Positions 1-8,757 of a DNA stretch of 64,000 nt are shown one piece after another. A program made the position numbers and the translations under genes. Within the stretch, counting starts at the first letter, position 1; each line of letters begins with the position of its first letter. The DNA comes from Candidatus Poribacteria bacterium (GTDB lineage Bacteria > Poribacteria > WGA-4E > WGA-3G), in NCBI GenBank assembly GCA_028824685.1, contig JAPPCZ010000034.1, forward strand, positions 1 through 64,000, read 5' to 3'. The notes under the pieces are model-generated. The model was not told the DNA's origin. It ran no database searches and was given only the letters and a program-made list of their open reading frames with translations.

Positions 1-256
1 TGTTCCCGTTTGTATGATCCCAGTGGTAGTGCGTATTAATTGCATAGAGAATCGGTTTATCTGTGATGGTTCGAATAGTCTTCAACAATCGTTTTCCCAT
101 CATTTGATTTACCTGTGTATCAATTACGGCAACACCGTTATCTCCTATAATAACAGAAGAGTTGACGATATTGCGAAACAGATACACTCGGTCTGTTACC
201 TTAACAAGTTCTCCGTACTGACGTGGGGCAAAAGGGTTTTCTTGCATGTTTTGCAT
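1..256 (-). CDS. Metallo-beta-lactamase fold hydrolase, N-terminal part (cut by window edge)
   Basis: Only the first 85 codons lie in the window; the rest continues past base 1. The reading frame opens at the ATG complementary to 254-256 (a second in-frame ATG is at 245-247). The start overlaps the hemE stop as TGATG, which suggests translational coupling. The translation shows the opening beta strands of a metallo-beta-lactamase fold and ends in the motif H76-Y-H78-W-D80-H81, the zinc-binding HxHxDH signature. Such enzymes hydrolyse thioesters, lactones, lactams or other esters; the substrate cannot be told from this fragment. The fold is secure, the function open. Confidence 0.85.
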   Translation of the reverse strand, partial: MQNMQENPFAPRQYGELVKVTDRVYLFRNIVNSSVIIGDNGVAVIDTQVNQMMGKRLLKTIRTITDKPILYAINTHYHWDHTNGN

Positions 257-1344
257 CAACTATCCTGATATGTTTTTGCGATGTTCACGAAATGTTTGAC
301 GTTTTCAAAAGGTGTATCTCTGTGTAGTCCATGGCTAAGATTTAAAATGTGTCCAGTCTTTCCACCCTGTTCTATGCAAATACGTACTGCTTCTGTTATG
401 TCAGAGAATGTTCCATCGCGAAGAATATCGTTATCAACATTTCCCTGAAATGCGACTGAACCATCAATTTCCGTTTTGGCTTTTTCAAGGTCTACACATT
501 TTCCAATGCTTAAAACATCTGCTCCGCTTTGGTGCATTAAATTAACGTAAGAACACTCTTTTGCAAATAGGATTCCCGATGTATCTGAATTGAGTTCAGC
601 AAAAATTCGTTGGTGATATGGAAGCGCGAAATCTTCATACATTTGCTGCGATAGCACATCTGCTATTGACTCGAATAGTTGCACAATCTGAGCACCTTGA
701 CTAATTTGGTAATTCAGATAGTTAATCGTCATTTCAGTCAATTTGTCTAACAACTGATGTAGAAGTTCTGGGGCATCTTCCATCATCTCAAAAACAGGTT
801 TCGCTTTCTCTGAGATTCCAGCACCTCTTTTCATTGGGCTTTCCCCTGCTATAAGAAAAAAAGCGAGTGTTAATGGAGCACCAGCAAAACCGATAAGCGG
901 CAGTTCTCCATTCAACTTTTCGCGTAGTGAACGAATTACCTGTCCAGTGTACTCTAATTGTACGTATGGATCATCTAATGGACACAGGGCATCTACTTGG
1001 GATTGTGTTCGTATCGGTTCGCTTAAAATGGGGCCGGGGGAAAATCGGAAGTGAGCACCCATCGGTGCAAGCGGGGTAAGAATGTCTTTGTAAACAATGA
1101 TCGCATCTACACCAATGCGCTTGGGAAGAAGTGAAATTTTTACTGCCCACTCAACATCGGTATCTAACATCGGAGCGGGACAAGTTCGGAAGAGGCGTTC
1201 TAAAGGAAGGTTAAGTTCTTGGCGAATCTGTCGGTATAGAGGATCTGATCTGCCTGCCTGCCGCATCATCCATACAGGTACGCGTTCCACAGGCAGACAT
1301 TTTGCCGCGCGAAGAATTAAGTCATTTTTTACTTGTCGTTCCAT
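256..1344 (-). CDS. hemE: Uroporphyrinogen decarboxylase
   Basis: HemE removes four carboxyl groups from uroporphyrinogen III to give coproporphyrinogen III in cytosolic heme synthesis. The 362-residue product has the normal family length. Near residues 23-32 it has the signature PVWMMRQAGR, whose two arginines bind substrate carboxylates. The catalytic aspartate lies in YKDILTP (about residue 88). FAGAPLTL and NLSHGLHRDTP near the C terminus match the conserved family blocks. It is the upstream partner of the metallo-beta-lactamase gene, whose start codon overlaps its TGA stop. No other heme gene is adjacent in the window. Confidence 0.95.
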   Translation of the reverse strand: MERQVKNDLILRAAKCLPVERVPVWMMRQAGRSDPLYRQIRQELNLPLERLFRTCPAPMLDTDVEWAVKISLLPKRIGVDAIIVYKDILTPLAPMGAHFRFSPGPILSEPIRTQSQVDALCPLDDPYVQLEYTGQVIRSLREKLNGELPLIGFAGAPLTLAFFLIAGESPMKRGAGISEKAKPVFEMMEDAPELLHQLLDKLTEMTINYLNYQISQGAQIVQLFESIADVLSQQMYEDFALPYHQRIFAELNSDTSGILFAKECSYVNLMHQSGADVLSIGKCVDLEKAKTEIDGSVAFQGNVDNDILRDGTFSDITEAVRICIEQGGKTGHILNLSHGLHRDTPFENVKHFVNIAKTYQDS

Positions 1345-1364
1345 ATTAATAAGGAATAACCTCT

Positions 1365-2177
1365 TTACCGTGTTTTTAAACGTGCAAGTTCCTCTCGGAG
1401 TCTCAAGACTTCTGCTTCCGCATTCTGTCGCGCCTCAGCTTCATGTTGGACAAGCGTTTCAGCTTGTTCAGCACGCGTTTCAGCTTGTTCAGCACGTGCT
1501 GTCGCTGCCTCAGCACGCGTTTCAGCTTGTTCAGCACGTGCTGTCGCTGCTTCAGCAGGAGTCTGCAGCCATTCCCCTGCCCCCGGGGCGTAAACCCCAA
1601 GTCCATCATCTAATAAATGAAAATTCAAGTTTAATACTTCAGAACGCAATCCACCATCAACGTCTGGGGAAACTTTGATATACGCATCCTCAACAAGTCG
1701 AAATCCTATCAACGGTGTTGGTAAATAACGTCTATCAACATCATAGAGGAAATACTCTGGAATTCCCATTGCGGCATAGTGCACGACTTTCCCCTCTAAA
1801 TCATTTTGATAGGTGCGTTTGCTTGAAAACTCCATCACGAAATCGGGAGCCTTACCTTCCTCCCATACCTTGTAGGTGCGGCGGTCTTTTTGCCCTATCC
1901 CGAAAGAGACAAGAATATCGGGAGACACAGCAGTTCGGAGGGGCCCCTCAATGTCATACATCCTGATATTGCCAGAGATATAAACTTCCGGTCTCTGCGC
2001 AAAATGCCCCTCAAGGACTTGCCGCAGCCAGATTATCCACTGAATGTGGAGATCGGTATCAGCCATAGGTTTTCCATCCGATTCAGGGTAGAGATCTGCC
2101 GTTTCTGTCGGCGCGTAAGGCGTTTGGCGCACGTTTGGATAACTTTCCATCGGTGTATCTCCTATCCATAAGGTCAT
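1365..2177 (-). CDS. Uma2-family (DUF820) PD-(D/E)XK-type protein with coiled-coil tail
   Basis: Residues about 1-200 match the Uma2/DUF820 family, a restriction-endonuclease-like fold found in large numbers in cyanobacteria and Poribacteria with no firmly known role. The core shows PDFVMEFSS (acidic active-site region) and the typical GIPEYFLYDV strand. The last 65 residues are a nearly pure A/E/R/Q heptad-like stretch built from repeats of ARAEQAETRAEAAT, predicted to be a coiled coil. At DNA level this tail is a 42-bp tandem repeat. The gene sits just upstream of hemE on the same strand with a 20-bp gap. Family assignment is firm; nuclease activity is inference. Confidence 0.88.
   Translation of the reverse strand: MTLWIGDTPMESYPNVRQTPYAPTETADLYPESDGKPMADTDLHIQWIIWLRQVLEGHFAQRPEVYISGNIRMYDIEGPLRTAVSPDILVSFGIGQKDRRTYKVWEEGKAPDFVMEFSSKRTYQNDLEGKVVHYAAMGIPEYFLYDVDRRYLPTPLIGFRLVEDAYIKVSPDVDGGLRSEVLNLNFHLLDDGLGVYAPGAGEWLQTPAEAATARAEQAETRAEAATARAEQAETRAEQAETLVQHEAEARQNAEAEVLRLREELARLKTR
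1481..1560 (-). repeat. 42-bp tandem repeat inside the Uma2-type gene
   Basis: About two copies of a 42-bp unit beginning cagcttgttcagcacgtg run head to tail from 1481, with shorter partial units between 1455 and 1480. The unit is 14 codons, so changes in copy number would lengthen or shorten the coiled-coil tail by exactly 14 residues without breaking the frame. Confidence 0.8.
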
Positions 2178-2242
2178 GTAAGTTCATTATAAGTGTTTAA
2201 CTTTAAGTGTAGACAATTTAGTTCTTGATTTTACGATAGATT

Positions 2243-2587
2243 TCATTGAGGCAAACCTCTCTTCTGACGCCGCTCCAAAAACTGACGTAGTTTCGCAAAA
2301 CTTTTGACGTTTTTCATTATCCTACCACTTTCGCGCTCTTCAAGATAGAGTAAAAATCCCATAAGATAGAGACTCGCCAAAAATAGCAGAAAACCCGCTA
2401 AGCACTGTGCAATTGCCCAATAATTTAGTTTTAAACCCAGGTAAGGGGTGACAACTACGTCGTCGACGGTCGCAGCAGATGGGTTCTGCTCAGGCCACTC
2501 GACTGATACAAGGTCACCCCACCCTGTTATTGCAAGCGATAGAAATACGATTGACAAGGCAAAAACGATAAAAAATGGGATACCCAT
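2243..2587 (-). CDS. Small two-helix membrane protein, unknown
   Basis: The 114-residue product is not recognised. It has two strongly hydrophobic segments: residues about 3-22 at the N terminus and about 58-82. A 30-residue polar loop between them contains several acidic residues. The C-terminal 30 residues are rich in Lys and Arg, so by the positive-inside rule the tail is probably cytosolic. It lies 13 bp downstream of the MDR dehydrogenase on the same strand and may be cotranscribed with it. No motif gives a function. Confidence 0.6.
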   Translation of the reverse strand: MGIPFFIVFALSIVFLSLAITGWGDLVSVEWPEQNPSAATVDDVVVTPYLGLKLNYWAIAQCLAGFLLFLASLYLMGFLLYLEERESGRIMKNVKSFAKLRQFLERRQKRGLPQ

Positions 2588-2600
2588 GTTAGATACCGAT

Positions 2601-3671
2601 TTAAGAAGAAACTTTTATCAAACCTTTGGTGCAGCTATCTTCTCGGTTGCGAACCTTTGTAATTCCTTCAACAAGTGATTCAAGCGGGAATTCGTGACTG
2701 ATGATTTTGTCCATGTTGACATCGCCACTGGAAATAAGTTGTACTGCCTCTTCCCATGTATCAGGTGCTAACCATGAGAATCTGATGGTCTTATCCATAA
2801 GGATCGTATCAAGAATCGGAACCTGCATGACATCTTTATCGCCAGGGAGTCCGAAGATAACAACAGTTGCATGCCTTCCCGTAACTTCAAGCGCTGTGTG
2901 AATTGCATCAAGCGAACTCGTGGCAGTAATAGCACGGTCAGCCAGTTCACCGTTATTGAGATCCTGAATTGCTGCACCAAGGTCTTCAACGTAGTGTGGA
3001 GAGTTAGTATCGCTGACGTTCACCACTAAGTCCGCTCCAAGATCCTTACCACACTCCAAACGATAGTCGCGAGTTCCGACAAGCAGGACGTTCTTCAAAC
3101 CACGACTTTTCAGAACTTGCACCATCATTAAACCGATGGGACCGGGGCCGAAAACAACAGCAGTCTGTCCTGCTTCAGCATTGAGATTGTTGACTGCATA
3201 AAGTCCGCATGCAAGAGGTTCTGTAAGTGCGCCTTGGTCATACGTAACGTTATCAGGTAGTTTGACCGTCCAACGGTAATCAGAAACAGCGTATTCCGCG
3301 AAACCACCATCAACGCCTACACCTAAAACGCGTTTTTCTGGACATAAGTTGGAAAGTCCTTTTTTGCTCCAAAAAGAATCTGGATTGGATTGTACTGGAT
3401 TCACAACAACTCTGTCGCCGACTTTAAATCCGCCTGTCTTTCCTGCTTCGTTTCCTACTTCAACAACTTCGCCTGTAAATTCGTGTCCGAGAATAAGCGG
3501 CCCCTTGCCATCGTCAGTTTCAAGTGAACTATTTCCGAAATAATACGCAACATCCGAACCACATATACCTACTGAACGAACTTGAACTAACAGATCGTTA
3601 TCACCGGCTGTCGGTACCGGTTTATCTTCAAGACTCATTGATTCAGGTTCATAGAAAATTTGGGATTTCAT
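2601..3671 (-). CDS. Medium-chain (Zn-type) alcohol/polyol dehydrogenase
   Basis: This MDR-superfamily NAD(P)-dependent dehydrogenase has 356 residues, close to the family length. The catalytic zinc ligands are visible as the Cys of VGICGSD (about residue 37) and the His-Glu of GHEFTGEV. The Rossmann domain contains GPGPIGLMMVQ. The lobe that normally carries four structural-zinc cysteines keeps only the one in SNLCPEK, so the structural zinc site is probably lost. Sequence style is nearest to sorbitol/threonine dehydrogenases; the substrate is not determinable. A good Shine-Dalgarno (AAGGAGG) precedes the ATG. Confidence 0.88.
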   Translation of the reverse strand: MKSQIFYEPESMSLEDKPVPTAGDNDLLVQVRSVGICGSDVAYYFGNSSLETDDGKGPLILGHEFTGEVVEVGNEAGKTGGFKVGDRVVVNPVQSNPDSFWSKKGLSNLCPEKRVLGVGVDGGFAEYAVSDYRWTVKLPDNVTYDQGALTEPLACGLYAVNNLNAEAGQTAVVFGPGPIGLMMVQVLKSRGLKNVLLVGTRDYRLECGKDLGADLVVNVSDTNSPHYVEDLGAAIQDLNNGELADRAITATSSLDAIHTALEVTGRHATVVIFGLPGDKDVMQVPILDTILMDKTIRFSWLAPDTWEEAVQLISSGDVNMDKIISHEFPLESLVEGITKVRNREDSCTKGLIKVSS

Positions 3672-3792
3672 TATGTGCCTCCTTAACTTATATGAATACC
3701 TTCAGTTTATCATACCTACGTAACAATTTACAATGAATTTATATTTTCCAGATACAAATCTGCTCTACCAACCTATGGGTATTCCCGATTGA

Positions 3793-4620
3793 TTAGTAAT
3801 TTTTGATAAATAACTCATTGCCTTTAGCTGCCGTGTCCTTCTGATAATTGTTCATTCCGTATTGCAGCGTCCATTCGCAAATATCTGCGAAATCAAACAA
3901 CTCACGAATCTTTGGCGAGTCGTCATAAGTGATGAGCCATTTATGCTTGCACTTTTTCATATTGTCAGCAAACTGCTTGTGATCGAAAGCGGTGTGTAAA
4001 GTGCCTCTCGTTCCATATAACTTTGATTCTGTTGCTTTCAAATAGGGTGGGTCCAAAAAGATAAAGACATCACAGTTTTCATCAAAAAGACTGCTCGTAT
4101 AATCCTCATTTGTGATTTTGACTCCAGAAAGCGCGCGTGAAATCTGTTTTACCCGATCAATGGACGAACGCGTAAAACGTTTCTCATAAGCACCTTGCGA
4201 ATATCCCCCGGAATCTACGACACCAGAAAATGTGATACGGTTCAAGACAAAAAACCGCACAGCCCGCTCAAACTCAGATAGCATGTCCTTTTTGCTGTAC
4301 AACAAATCTTTGTCCTTCGTCAATTTCTCAAATAAGGCACGACCATTTTTGGTTGTTGTGTGTATTTTTGTCAGTTCATCAACGAGTTCTGTAACGTTAT
4401 CTCTTGTCTGTTTCCAAAAACAGTATAGATCATAGTTCAAATCGTTGATCCAGTATGATTTGATATTGGGACCGAAAATGCTTCGAACAGCAAAGAAAAC
4501 AGAACCGCCACCAACAAAAGGTTCTCGGAACTCGGTTATCTTTGTAGGAATCAATGGGAGAATCTGTTTTATTGCCCTTGATTTCCCACCTGGGTACCGC
4601 AGCGGACTTTTTGTATTCAT
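3793..4620 (-). CDS. dam: Adenine-specific DNA methyltransferase, Dam/D12 class
   Basis: The 275-residue protein transfers methyl from AdoMet to the N6 of adenine in DNA. It opens with the D12-class block RYPGGKSRA (about residues 8-16), followed by EPFVGGGSVFF, the AdoMet-binding motif I. The catalytic DPPY motif is in FLDPPYLK (about residue 190). Length and motif order fit Dam/DpnM/MboI-type enzymes (recognition site often GATC, which the sequence cannot prove here). No restriction endonuclease is adjacent, so it looks like an orphan methylase. Confidence 0.9.
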   Translation of the reverse strand: MNTKSPLRYPGGKSRAIKQILPLIPTKITEFREPFVGGGSVFFAVRSIFGPNIKSYWINDLNYDLYCFWKQTRDNVTELVDELTKIHTTTKNGRALFEKLTKDKDLLYSKKDMLSEFERAVRFFVLNRITFSGVVDSGGYSQGAYEKRFTRSSIDRVKQISRALSGVKITNEDYTSSLFDENCDVFIFLDPPYLKATESKLYGTRGTLHTAFDHKQFADNMKKCKHKWLITYDDSPKIRELFDFADICEWTLQYGMNNYQKDTAAKGNELFIKNY

Positions 4621-4697
4621 GAGAATGTGAAAACGTTAATCGGTTGGATCATAAATATGAACGAATGCTGAAAGTATATCATACATCACTGCAATTT

Positions 4698-5540
4698 TCA
4701 AAATAGAAACTGCATAGATAAAAATAGATACCGACTACAGAACTCACCCAAAAATACAGTAATTATTGCAATAAACAGGAAACCTGTTGCTGCCCGCGTT
4801 GCTCCAACTTCATCCTTAGCAACAGATTTAGGACGTAAACAATCCCAACTAATAAAATAAAGAATTAGTGTGCCACCAAACCCAATTCCTAACCGCATCC
4901 AAAAGATGAGTTGATAATGAAAATTAAACTGCACAACATCTTTTGCTTGCGATCTAAAAAACATATTTATGCAGAACAGAGAGATTGTTGCAATGAGCGT
5001 ACACAGCAAAACAGTGTTAAATCGTCTTAGGTAATGGACAGGTAATTCTGGTGTTACAAGATACCAGTGTCCAAACCACATGCCAGTATGAACTGCCCCG
5101 AGTAAAACTGCTGATACAAGGAATTGGAAAGTTAATATAAATTGTCCACCGGGAAATTGGACAATTTGAAAATAGGATATCGCAGTAAAAAGTATCCAAA
5201 CACTACCGCAGAGTATCCCCAAAAAGAATAATATGTCCGTGATCAAAGATGATTTGAACCACCAACTCAATGTATAAGCAAAGATGATTAGAACAAAACT
5301 AATTACTAATACGGCTTCAGTATCTTGCCAAAATCCAAAAAAACTGGAAAAAGTGATAAGTTGTTCCTGCAGGTACAGATTTGCACAACGCGCTAAGCCG
5401 CTTACAAGCAGGTAGATACCTCCCATCAAACGATAAAAGTTTGCCCCCACCAAACCTTTCGGTATGAGAAGCATAGTTACAAACCCGCCTACTGCGAGTT
5501 GACTAAAAACAAGGTAAAAAATCTCTGCAATACTGAACAT
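4698..5540 (-). CDS. Polytopic membrane protein, unknown
   Basis: The 280-residue protein is very hydrophobic with about seven or eight predicted transmembrane segments spread over its length and short polar loops. No catalytic or transporter motif is recognised. It begins immediately after the terminator downstream of rplL, in the place where rpoB is found in many bacteria, but it bears no relation to RNA polymerase and is probably its own transcript. The reading frame is intact. Function unknown. Confidence 0.6.
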   Translation of the reverse strand: MFSIAEIFYLVFSQLAVGGFVTMLLIPKGLVGANFYRLMGGIYLLVSGLARCANLYLQEQLITFSSFFGFWQDTEAVLVISFVLIIFAYTLSWWFKSSLITDILFFLGILCGSVWILFTAISYFQIVQFPGGQFILTFQFLVSAVLLGAVHTGMWFGHWYLVTPELPVHYLRRFNTVLLCTLIATISLFCINMFFRSQAKDVVQFNFHYQLIFWMRLGIGFGGTLILYFISWDCLRPKSVAKDEVGATRAATGFLFIAIITVFLGEFCSRYLFLSMQFLF

Positions 5541-5553
5541 CTGTTTGTAAGAG

Positions 5554-5588
5554 AAACCCCATTACAGTTCAATACCATAATGGGGTTT
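5554..5588 (-). terminator. Terminator after rplL
   Basis: The arms AAACCCCATTA and TAATGGGGTTT form an 11-bp perfect stem with a 13-nt loop. Adenine and thymine runs at the stem ends let it act in either direction. It lies 54 bp past the rplL stop and separates the ribosomal operon from the next gene. Confidence 0.85.
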
Positions 5589-5641
5589 GCTTAAGTTTAC
5601 ATTGTCACGTAGCCCTCAGTAATTGAAGGCAATGACTCTGA

Positions 5642-6040
5642 TTAGATAATTTCAACAACCGCGCCGACAGCCTCAAGTTGCTCTTTGGTTTTTTCAGCAT
5701 CTTCTTTACTCACACCTTCTTGGATGACGACTGGTGCTGATTCAACCTTTTCTTTTGCTTCCTTCAAACCAAGTCCTGTAACGGCACGAACTTCTTTAAT
5801 GAGAGGAATTTTCTGTCCACCGATCTCTTTAATCTGGACATCAAATTCGGTTTTCTCTGCTGCTTCCTCAGCTTCAGCTTCTCCAGCTGCACCTGCCGCT
5901 GGGACTGCGCCGGCTACTGCCATCGCTGGCATTGCAGAAGCACTCACGCCAAATTTATCTTCAAGTGCTTTTACCAGCTCGGAGAGTTCCAGAACGGTCA
6001 TCTCACTAATTTCATCAATCAATTTTTCTACATCTGCCAT
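5642..6040 (-). CDS. rplL: 50S ribosomal protein L7/L12
   Basis: L7/L12 forms the dimeric stalk of the large subunit that recruits and activates translation GTPases. The 132-residue product has the N-terminal dimerisation region, an Ala/Gly/Glu-rich hinge (about residues 40-62) and the conserved C-terminal domain with KTEFDVQI and [12 protein letters not shown]. It follows rplJ by 35 bp, the usual pair, and an AAAGGA Shine-Dalgarno precedes the ATG. It is the last gene before the operon terminator. Confidence 0.97.
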   Translation of the reverse strand: MADVEKLIDEISEMTVLELSELVKALEDKFGVSASAMPAMAVAGAVPAAGAAGEAEAEEAAEKTEFDVQIKEIGGQKIPLIKEVRAVTGLGLKEAKEKVESAPVVIQEGVSKEDAEKTKEQLEAVGAVVEII

Positions 6041-6075
6041 TTTTTATAATCCTTTCTTATATAATAAAGTAATGC

Positions 6076-6636
6076 CTATTCGGCTGCTTTCTTCTGTTCG
6101 GCGATCTGTGTGAGCACAGAAGTCACCTGACCAATTGTATTACTAAGCACATTAACAAACCCAGTTATCGGAGACCCGTTTTTCAAGACTCCGACAAGTC
6201 CATACAGCGGAGCACTGATGCCTCCGATTGCTTTACCAATTAGAACCTCTTTTGAAGGCATATCTTGGAGTGCTTTAACGCCGTTCGCGTCAACAACTTG
6301 TGTTCCAAGGATGCCACCTTTGATTTTTAGGCTCTCATGTTCCTCGCTAAATTCAAAAAGAATTTTACTTGAGGCAGCCGGATCGTCGCTTGCCGCAAGG
6401 GCCGTATTACCTTTTAGATATTCCGCAAGTTCCTCGATTTCTCGTTCTTGCGCAACAACGTTAATTAATGTATTCTTAAAGACTTTATACTGAACATTCG
6501 CCTCACGTAATTGCTGGCGTAAATCGTTTACTTCAGCGACGGTGAGTCCTTGAAAATCTGCTAAAAGAATTACATCTGAACTTTCAAAAAGTTCACGAAT
6601 TTGTCCAACCTGCTGAATATTTGCTTCATTCGGCAT
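6076..6636 (-). CDS. rplJ: 50S ribosomal protein L10
   Basis: L10 anchors the L7/L12 dimers to the 23S rRNA and is normally the autogenous regulator of its own operon. The 186-residue protein shows the N-terminal rRNA-binding domain (LADFQGLTVAEVNDLRQQLR, about residues 26-45) and the helical C-terminal tail ending in AEQKKAAE that binds L12 dimers. The start is supported by AAGGAG before the ATG. The 275-bp upstream region carries an L10-leader-like RNA with an attenuator hairpin. Confidence 0.97.
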   Translation of the reverse strand: MPNEANIQQVGQIRELFESSDVILLADFQGLTVAEVNDLRQQLREANVQYKVFKNTLINVVAQEREIEELAEYLKGNTALAASDDPAASSKILFEFSEEHESLKIKGGILGTQVVDANGVKALQDMPSKEVLIGKAIGGISAPLYGLVGVLKNGSPITGFVNVLSNTIGQVTSVLTQIAEQKKAAE

Positions 6637-6678
6637 AGGTTAGCTCCTTTCTCATCTTGACCATTCCATCCAGAAATA

Positions 6679-6815
6679 GAAAAACCCCCAGATGTCTGGA
6701 GGCTTGACTTAACTACGGCAGTCAAAAACATGCTTCGTTGCATAAGCACGAAGTGTTTCTAACCTTATCCGAGTCTCGGTAGGTAATTAAGCCAAAAGCG
6801 CCTACTTTCTTCAAC
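6679..6815 (-). promoter_or_regulatory. Ribosomal L10 leader RNA
   Basis: The transcript upstream of rplJ contains GAAGAAAGTAGGCGC followed by TTAATTACCTACCGAGAC, where GTAGG can pair with CCTAC. This is the conserved core of the bacterial L10 leader to which the L10-L12 complex binds. An intrinsic terminator hairpin lies at its 3' end. Known biology of this leader predicts that excess L10(L12) represses rplJL. Boundaries are approximate; no covariance search was possible. Confidence 0.8.
6680..6702 (-). terminator. Attenuator hairpin in the L10 leader
   Basis: CCTCCAG and CTGGGGG make a 7-bp stem (one G-U pair) with a 4-nt loop, followed directly by five U residues. It lies 43 bp before the rplJ ATG, so it is an attenuator inside the leader and not the end of rplA. 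Confidence 0.8.
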
Positions 6816-6913
6816 TCTATTCTGTTTTTCGGAATTTGTCGTCTGGTTCCTTTTTAAAATATGCAACGTCTCATGGTTGACGTGCTTCTACATATAAGTT
6901 TTGATTTGTCGAA

Positions 6914-7612
6914 TTACAAAAATTCTTGAGGATCAATTCGGATGCCAACCCCCATAGTTGAAGAAATCGCAACACTTCTAATATACCGTCCTTTTGCTGC
7001 GGCAGGACGTGCCTTCACGAGCGCGTCCATGACAGACATAAGATTTTCCTTAATTTGCCCTTCTTCAAATGAAACCTTCCCAATTGGTACGTGAACGATA
7101 CCGGAGTCTCGCTCAACTCGATACTCAATTTGTCCTGCTTTGATGCTTTGAAGTGTCTCCGATATATCCATCGTCACAGTGCCAGCTTTTGGATTGGGCA
7201 TTAAACCTCGTGGTCCGAGTATTCTGCCTAACTTTGGCATGATGCTGCGCATTAAATCCGGTGTAGCAATTGTTGCATCAAAATCAAGCCAACCGTCAAC
7301 AATTTTATCGACTAAATCATCGCTACCAACAAAATCAGCACCAGCTTCTTCAGCTTCGTTTGCCTTTTCGCCTTCAGCAAACACAGCAACCCGAACAGAT
7401 TTTCCGGTGCCATGCGGAAGGGCGACTGTGCCACGGATATTCTGCTCAGCGTTACGCGCATCTATACCAAGACGGGAAGCTAAATCTATAGTTTCATCAA
7501 ACTTCGCTGACCCCGTCTTTTTCAGGATTGAGATTGCTTCGTCAACAGTGTAATTGGTTAGTCTGTCAACATGTTGCTGAATATCGCTATAACGTTTTCC
7601 TTTTTTCGCCAT
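6914..7612 (-). CDS. rplA: 50S ribosomal protein L1
   Basis: L1 forms the mobile L1 stalk at the E site and can act as translational repressor of the rplK-rplA mRNA. The 232-residue protein starts MAKKGKRY and contains VALPHGTGKSVRV and GRILGPRGLMPNPKAGT, the rRNA-binding signature. A TTG lies in frame four codons upstream at 7624, but the GGAGAG overlapping that TTG is spaced correctly as the Shine-Dalgarno for the ATG at 7612, so the ATG is chosen. A palindromic repeat lies between rplK and this gene. Confidence 0.96.
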   Translation of the reverse strand: MAKKGKRYSDIQQHVDRLTNYTVDEAISILKKTGSAKFDETIDLASRLGIDARNAEQNIRGTVALPHGTGKSVRVAVFAEGEKANEAEEAGADFVGSDDLVDKIVDGWLDFDATIATPDLMRSIMPKLGRILGPRGLMPNPKAGTVTMDISETLQSIKAGQIEYRVERDSGIVHVPIGKVSFEEGQIKENLMSVMDALVKARPAAAKGRYIRSVAISSTMGVGIRIDPQEFL

Positions 7613-7665
7613 TTTGCTCTCCAAGTTTCATAATACAATATTCATCGATAAATATCATAATTGCG

Positions 7666-7701
7666 TGTAGGTCGGGTAGAGCGGCAGCGAAACCCGACAT
7701 G
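7666..7701. repeat. Palindromic repeat, family C, in the rplK-rplA gap
   Basis: The sequence tgtaggtcgggtagagcggc continues to acccgacatg; GTCGGGT pairs with ACCCGAC to form a hairpin. The same element occurs as a long inverted repeat at 28097-28182 and in a variant with T-A pairs at 46839-46874. Here it sits within the ribosomal protein operon. Confidence 0.8.
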
Positions 7702-7734
7702 GTACTATCCAGATTTATTCTTAAATCAGTTAAC

Positions 7735-8157
7735 TTAATTGATATTTAAACCCATGCTTCGCGCTGTGCCTTCAACCATGCGAATTGCTGCTTCTATATC
7801 CGTGGTATTAAGATCAGGTAATTTCGTTTGGGCAATCTCGCGAATCTGATCCTTATTGACAGTCGCTACCTTATTCCGATTTGGTTCCCCAGACCCTTTA
7901 GCAATTTTCGCCGCAGATTTAAGCAAAACTGCAGCAGGGGGTGATTTAACTATAAATGTAAAGGAGCGGTCACTGTAACATGTAATGATAGTAGTAACGA
8001 CCATGCCGCTTTGCTGCTGAGTCTGTGCGTTGAAGGTTTTTATGAATTCCTGCAGGTTAATCGCATAAGGAGCAAGGCTGGGACCAACAGGAGGCTGTGG
8101 CGTAGCCTGTCCTGATACTAACTGAAGTTTAACTTCACCTGCTACTTTTTTTGCCAT
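7735..8157 (-). CDS. rplK: 50S ribosomal protein L11
   Basis: L11 binds the GTPase-associated region of 23S rRNA. The 140-residue product has the classic N-terminal domain with [17 protein letters not shown] (a proline-rich strand present in all L11s; the usual GxxG tail is slightly altered) and the C-terminal rRNA-binding domain with the [13 protein letters not shown] strand and [11 protein letters not shown] end. It follows nusG by 27 bp in the conserved order nusG-rplK-rplA. Confidence 0.97.
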   Translation of the reverse strand: MAKKVAGEVKLQLVSGQATPQPPVGPSLAPYAINLQEFIKTFNAQTQQQSGMVVTTIITCYSDRSFTFIVKSPPAAVLLKSAAKIAKGSGEPNRNKVATVNKDQIREIAQTKLPDLNTTDIEAAIRMVEGTARSMGLNIN

Positions 8158-8184
8158 TTATTTAATGTCTCCGTATATTCTAAT

Positions 8185-8757
8185 TTATAGCCTTTCAACC
8201 CCAAGGAATCCCAATTCAAGAGGTGTTGAACGTCCAAAGATTGTAATTGAGAGGCTTAATCGTTGCCGTTGCATATCTATTCCAAGAATCTCAGCAGTAA
8301 AAGAACTGAAAGGTCCTTCAATAACACGAACTTTATCACCAACCGAGTACGTCACCTCTGGTACCGGTTCTTGTTCTTCAACGGTTGAACTTTCCAACAT
8401 ACGTTCTACATCTTCTGAGCTAAGCGGAATTGGATTCGCATTTCCCAAAAAATGCATCACGCCAGGCGTTTCTTGAACAAAAGCCCAACTTTTCTGTCCG
8501 ATCAAATTTTCTGCGTGTGGACCAATTTCATGCTGAGAGTTGATGAGTACATACCCTGGATAAGTAGGACCACTTCTCACCTTTCGTTTCCCATCTTCAT
8601 TCTTTACAGTTGTGGAGATAGGAACGTTAACCTGTAAGATTTCGTCCTGTAGTTCCTTATCAGTGTCCGCATCGGATGAAAGTCGTCTTTCAAGATTAGA
8701 CTGTATTTTCTTTTCGTGTCCAGTGTATACCTGAACAATATACCAGTAACCAGTCAT
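8185..8757 (-). CDS. nusG: Transcription elongation/antitermination factor NusG
   Basis: NusG binds the RNA polymerase clamp and couples transcription with translation or Rho. The 190-residue product has the NGN domain from WYIVQVYTGHEKK (about residues 5-17) through GYVLINS and FVQETPGVMHFLG, then a KOW domain beginning VGDKVRVIEGPF (about residue 132). Length and position after secE are typical. The NGN domain has a modest insert (about residues 35-55) of acidic residues around the EDGKRKVR loop. Confidence 0.96.
   Translation of the reverse strand: MTGYWYIVQVYTGHEKKIQSNLERRLSSDADTDKELQDEILQVNVPISTTVKNEDGKRKVRSGPTYPGYVLINSQHEIGPHAENLIGQKSWAFVQETPGVMHFLGNANPIPLSSEDVERMLESSTVEEQEPVPEVTYSVGDKVRVIEGPFSSFTAEILGIDMQRQRLSLSITIFGRSTPLELGFLGVERL

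Noticed and set aside
14..268. A plus-strand frame of 84 codons at the left edge
   Set aside because: The minus strand of the same bases encodes a metallo-beta-lactamase N terminus with HxHxDH, coupled to hemE by TGATG; the plus frame has no support.
1097..1678. A 193-codon plus-strand frame across hemE and the Uma2-type gene
   Set aside because: It is opposite to two convincing minus-strand genes, has no domain, and its repetitive part is only the reverse of the 42-bp repeat.
3793..4620. A complete restriction-modification system around the adenine methylase
   Set aside because: No endonuclease or specificity gene adjoins it; the Uma2-type protein at 1365 is too far away and of another class.
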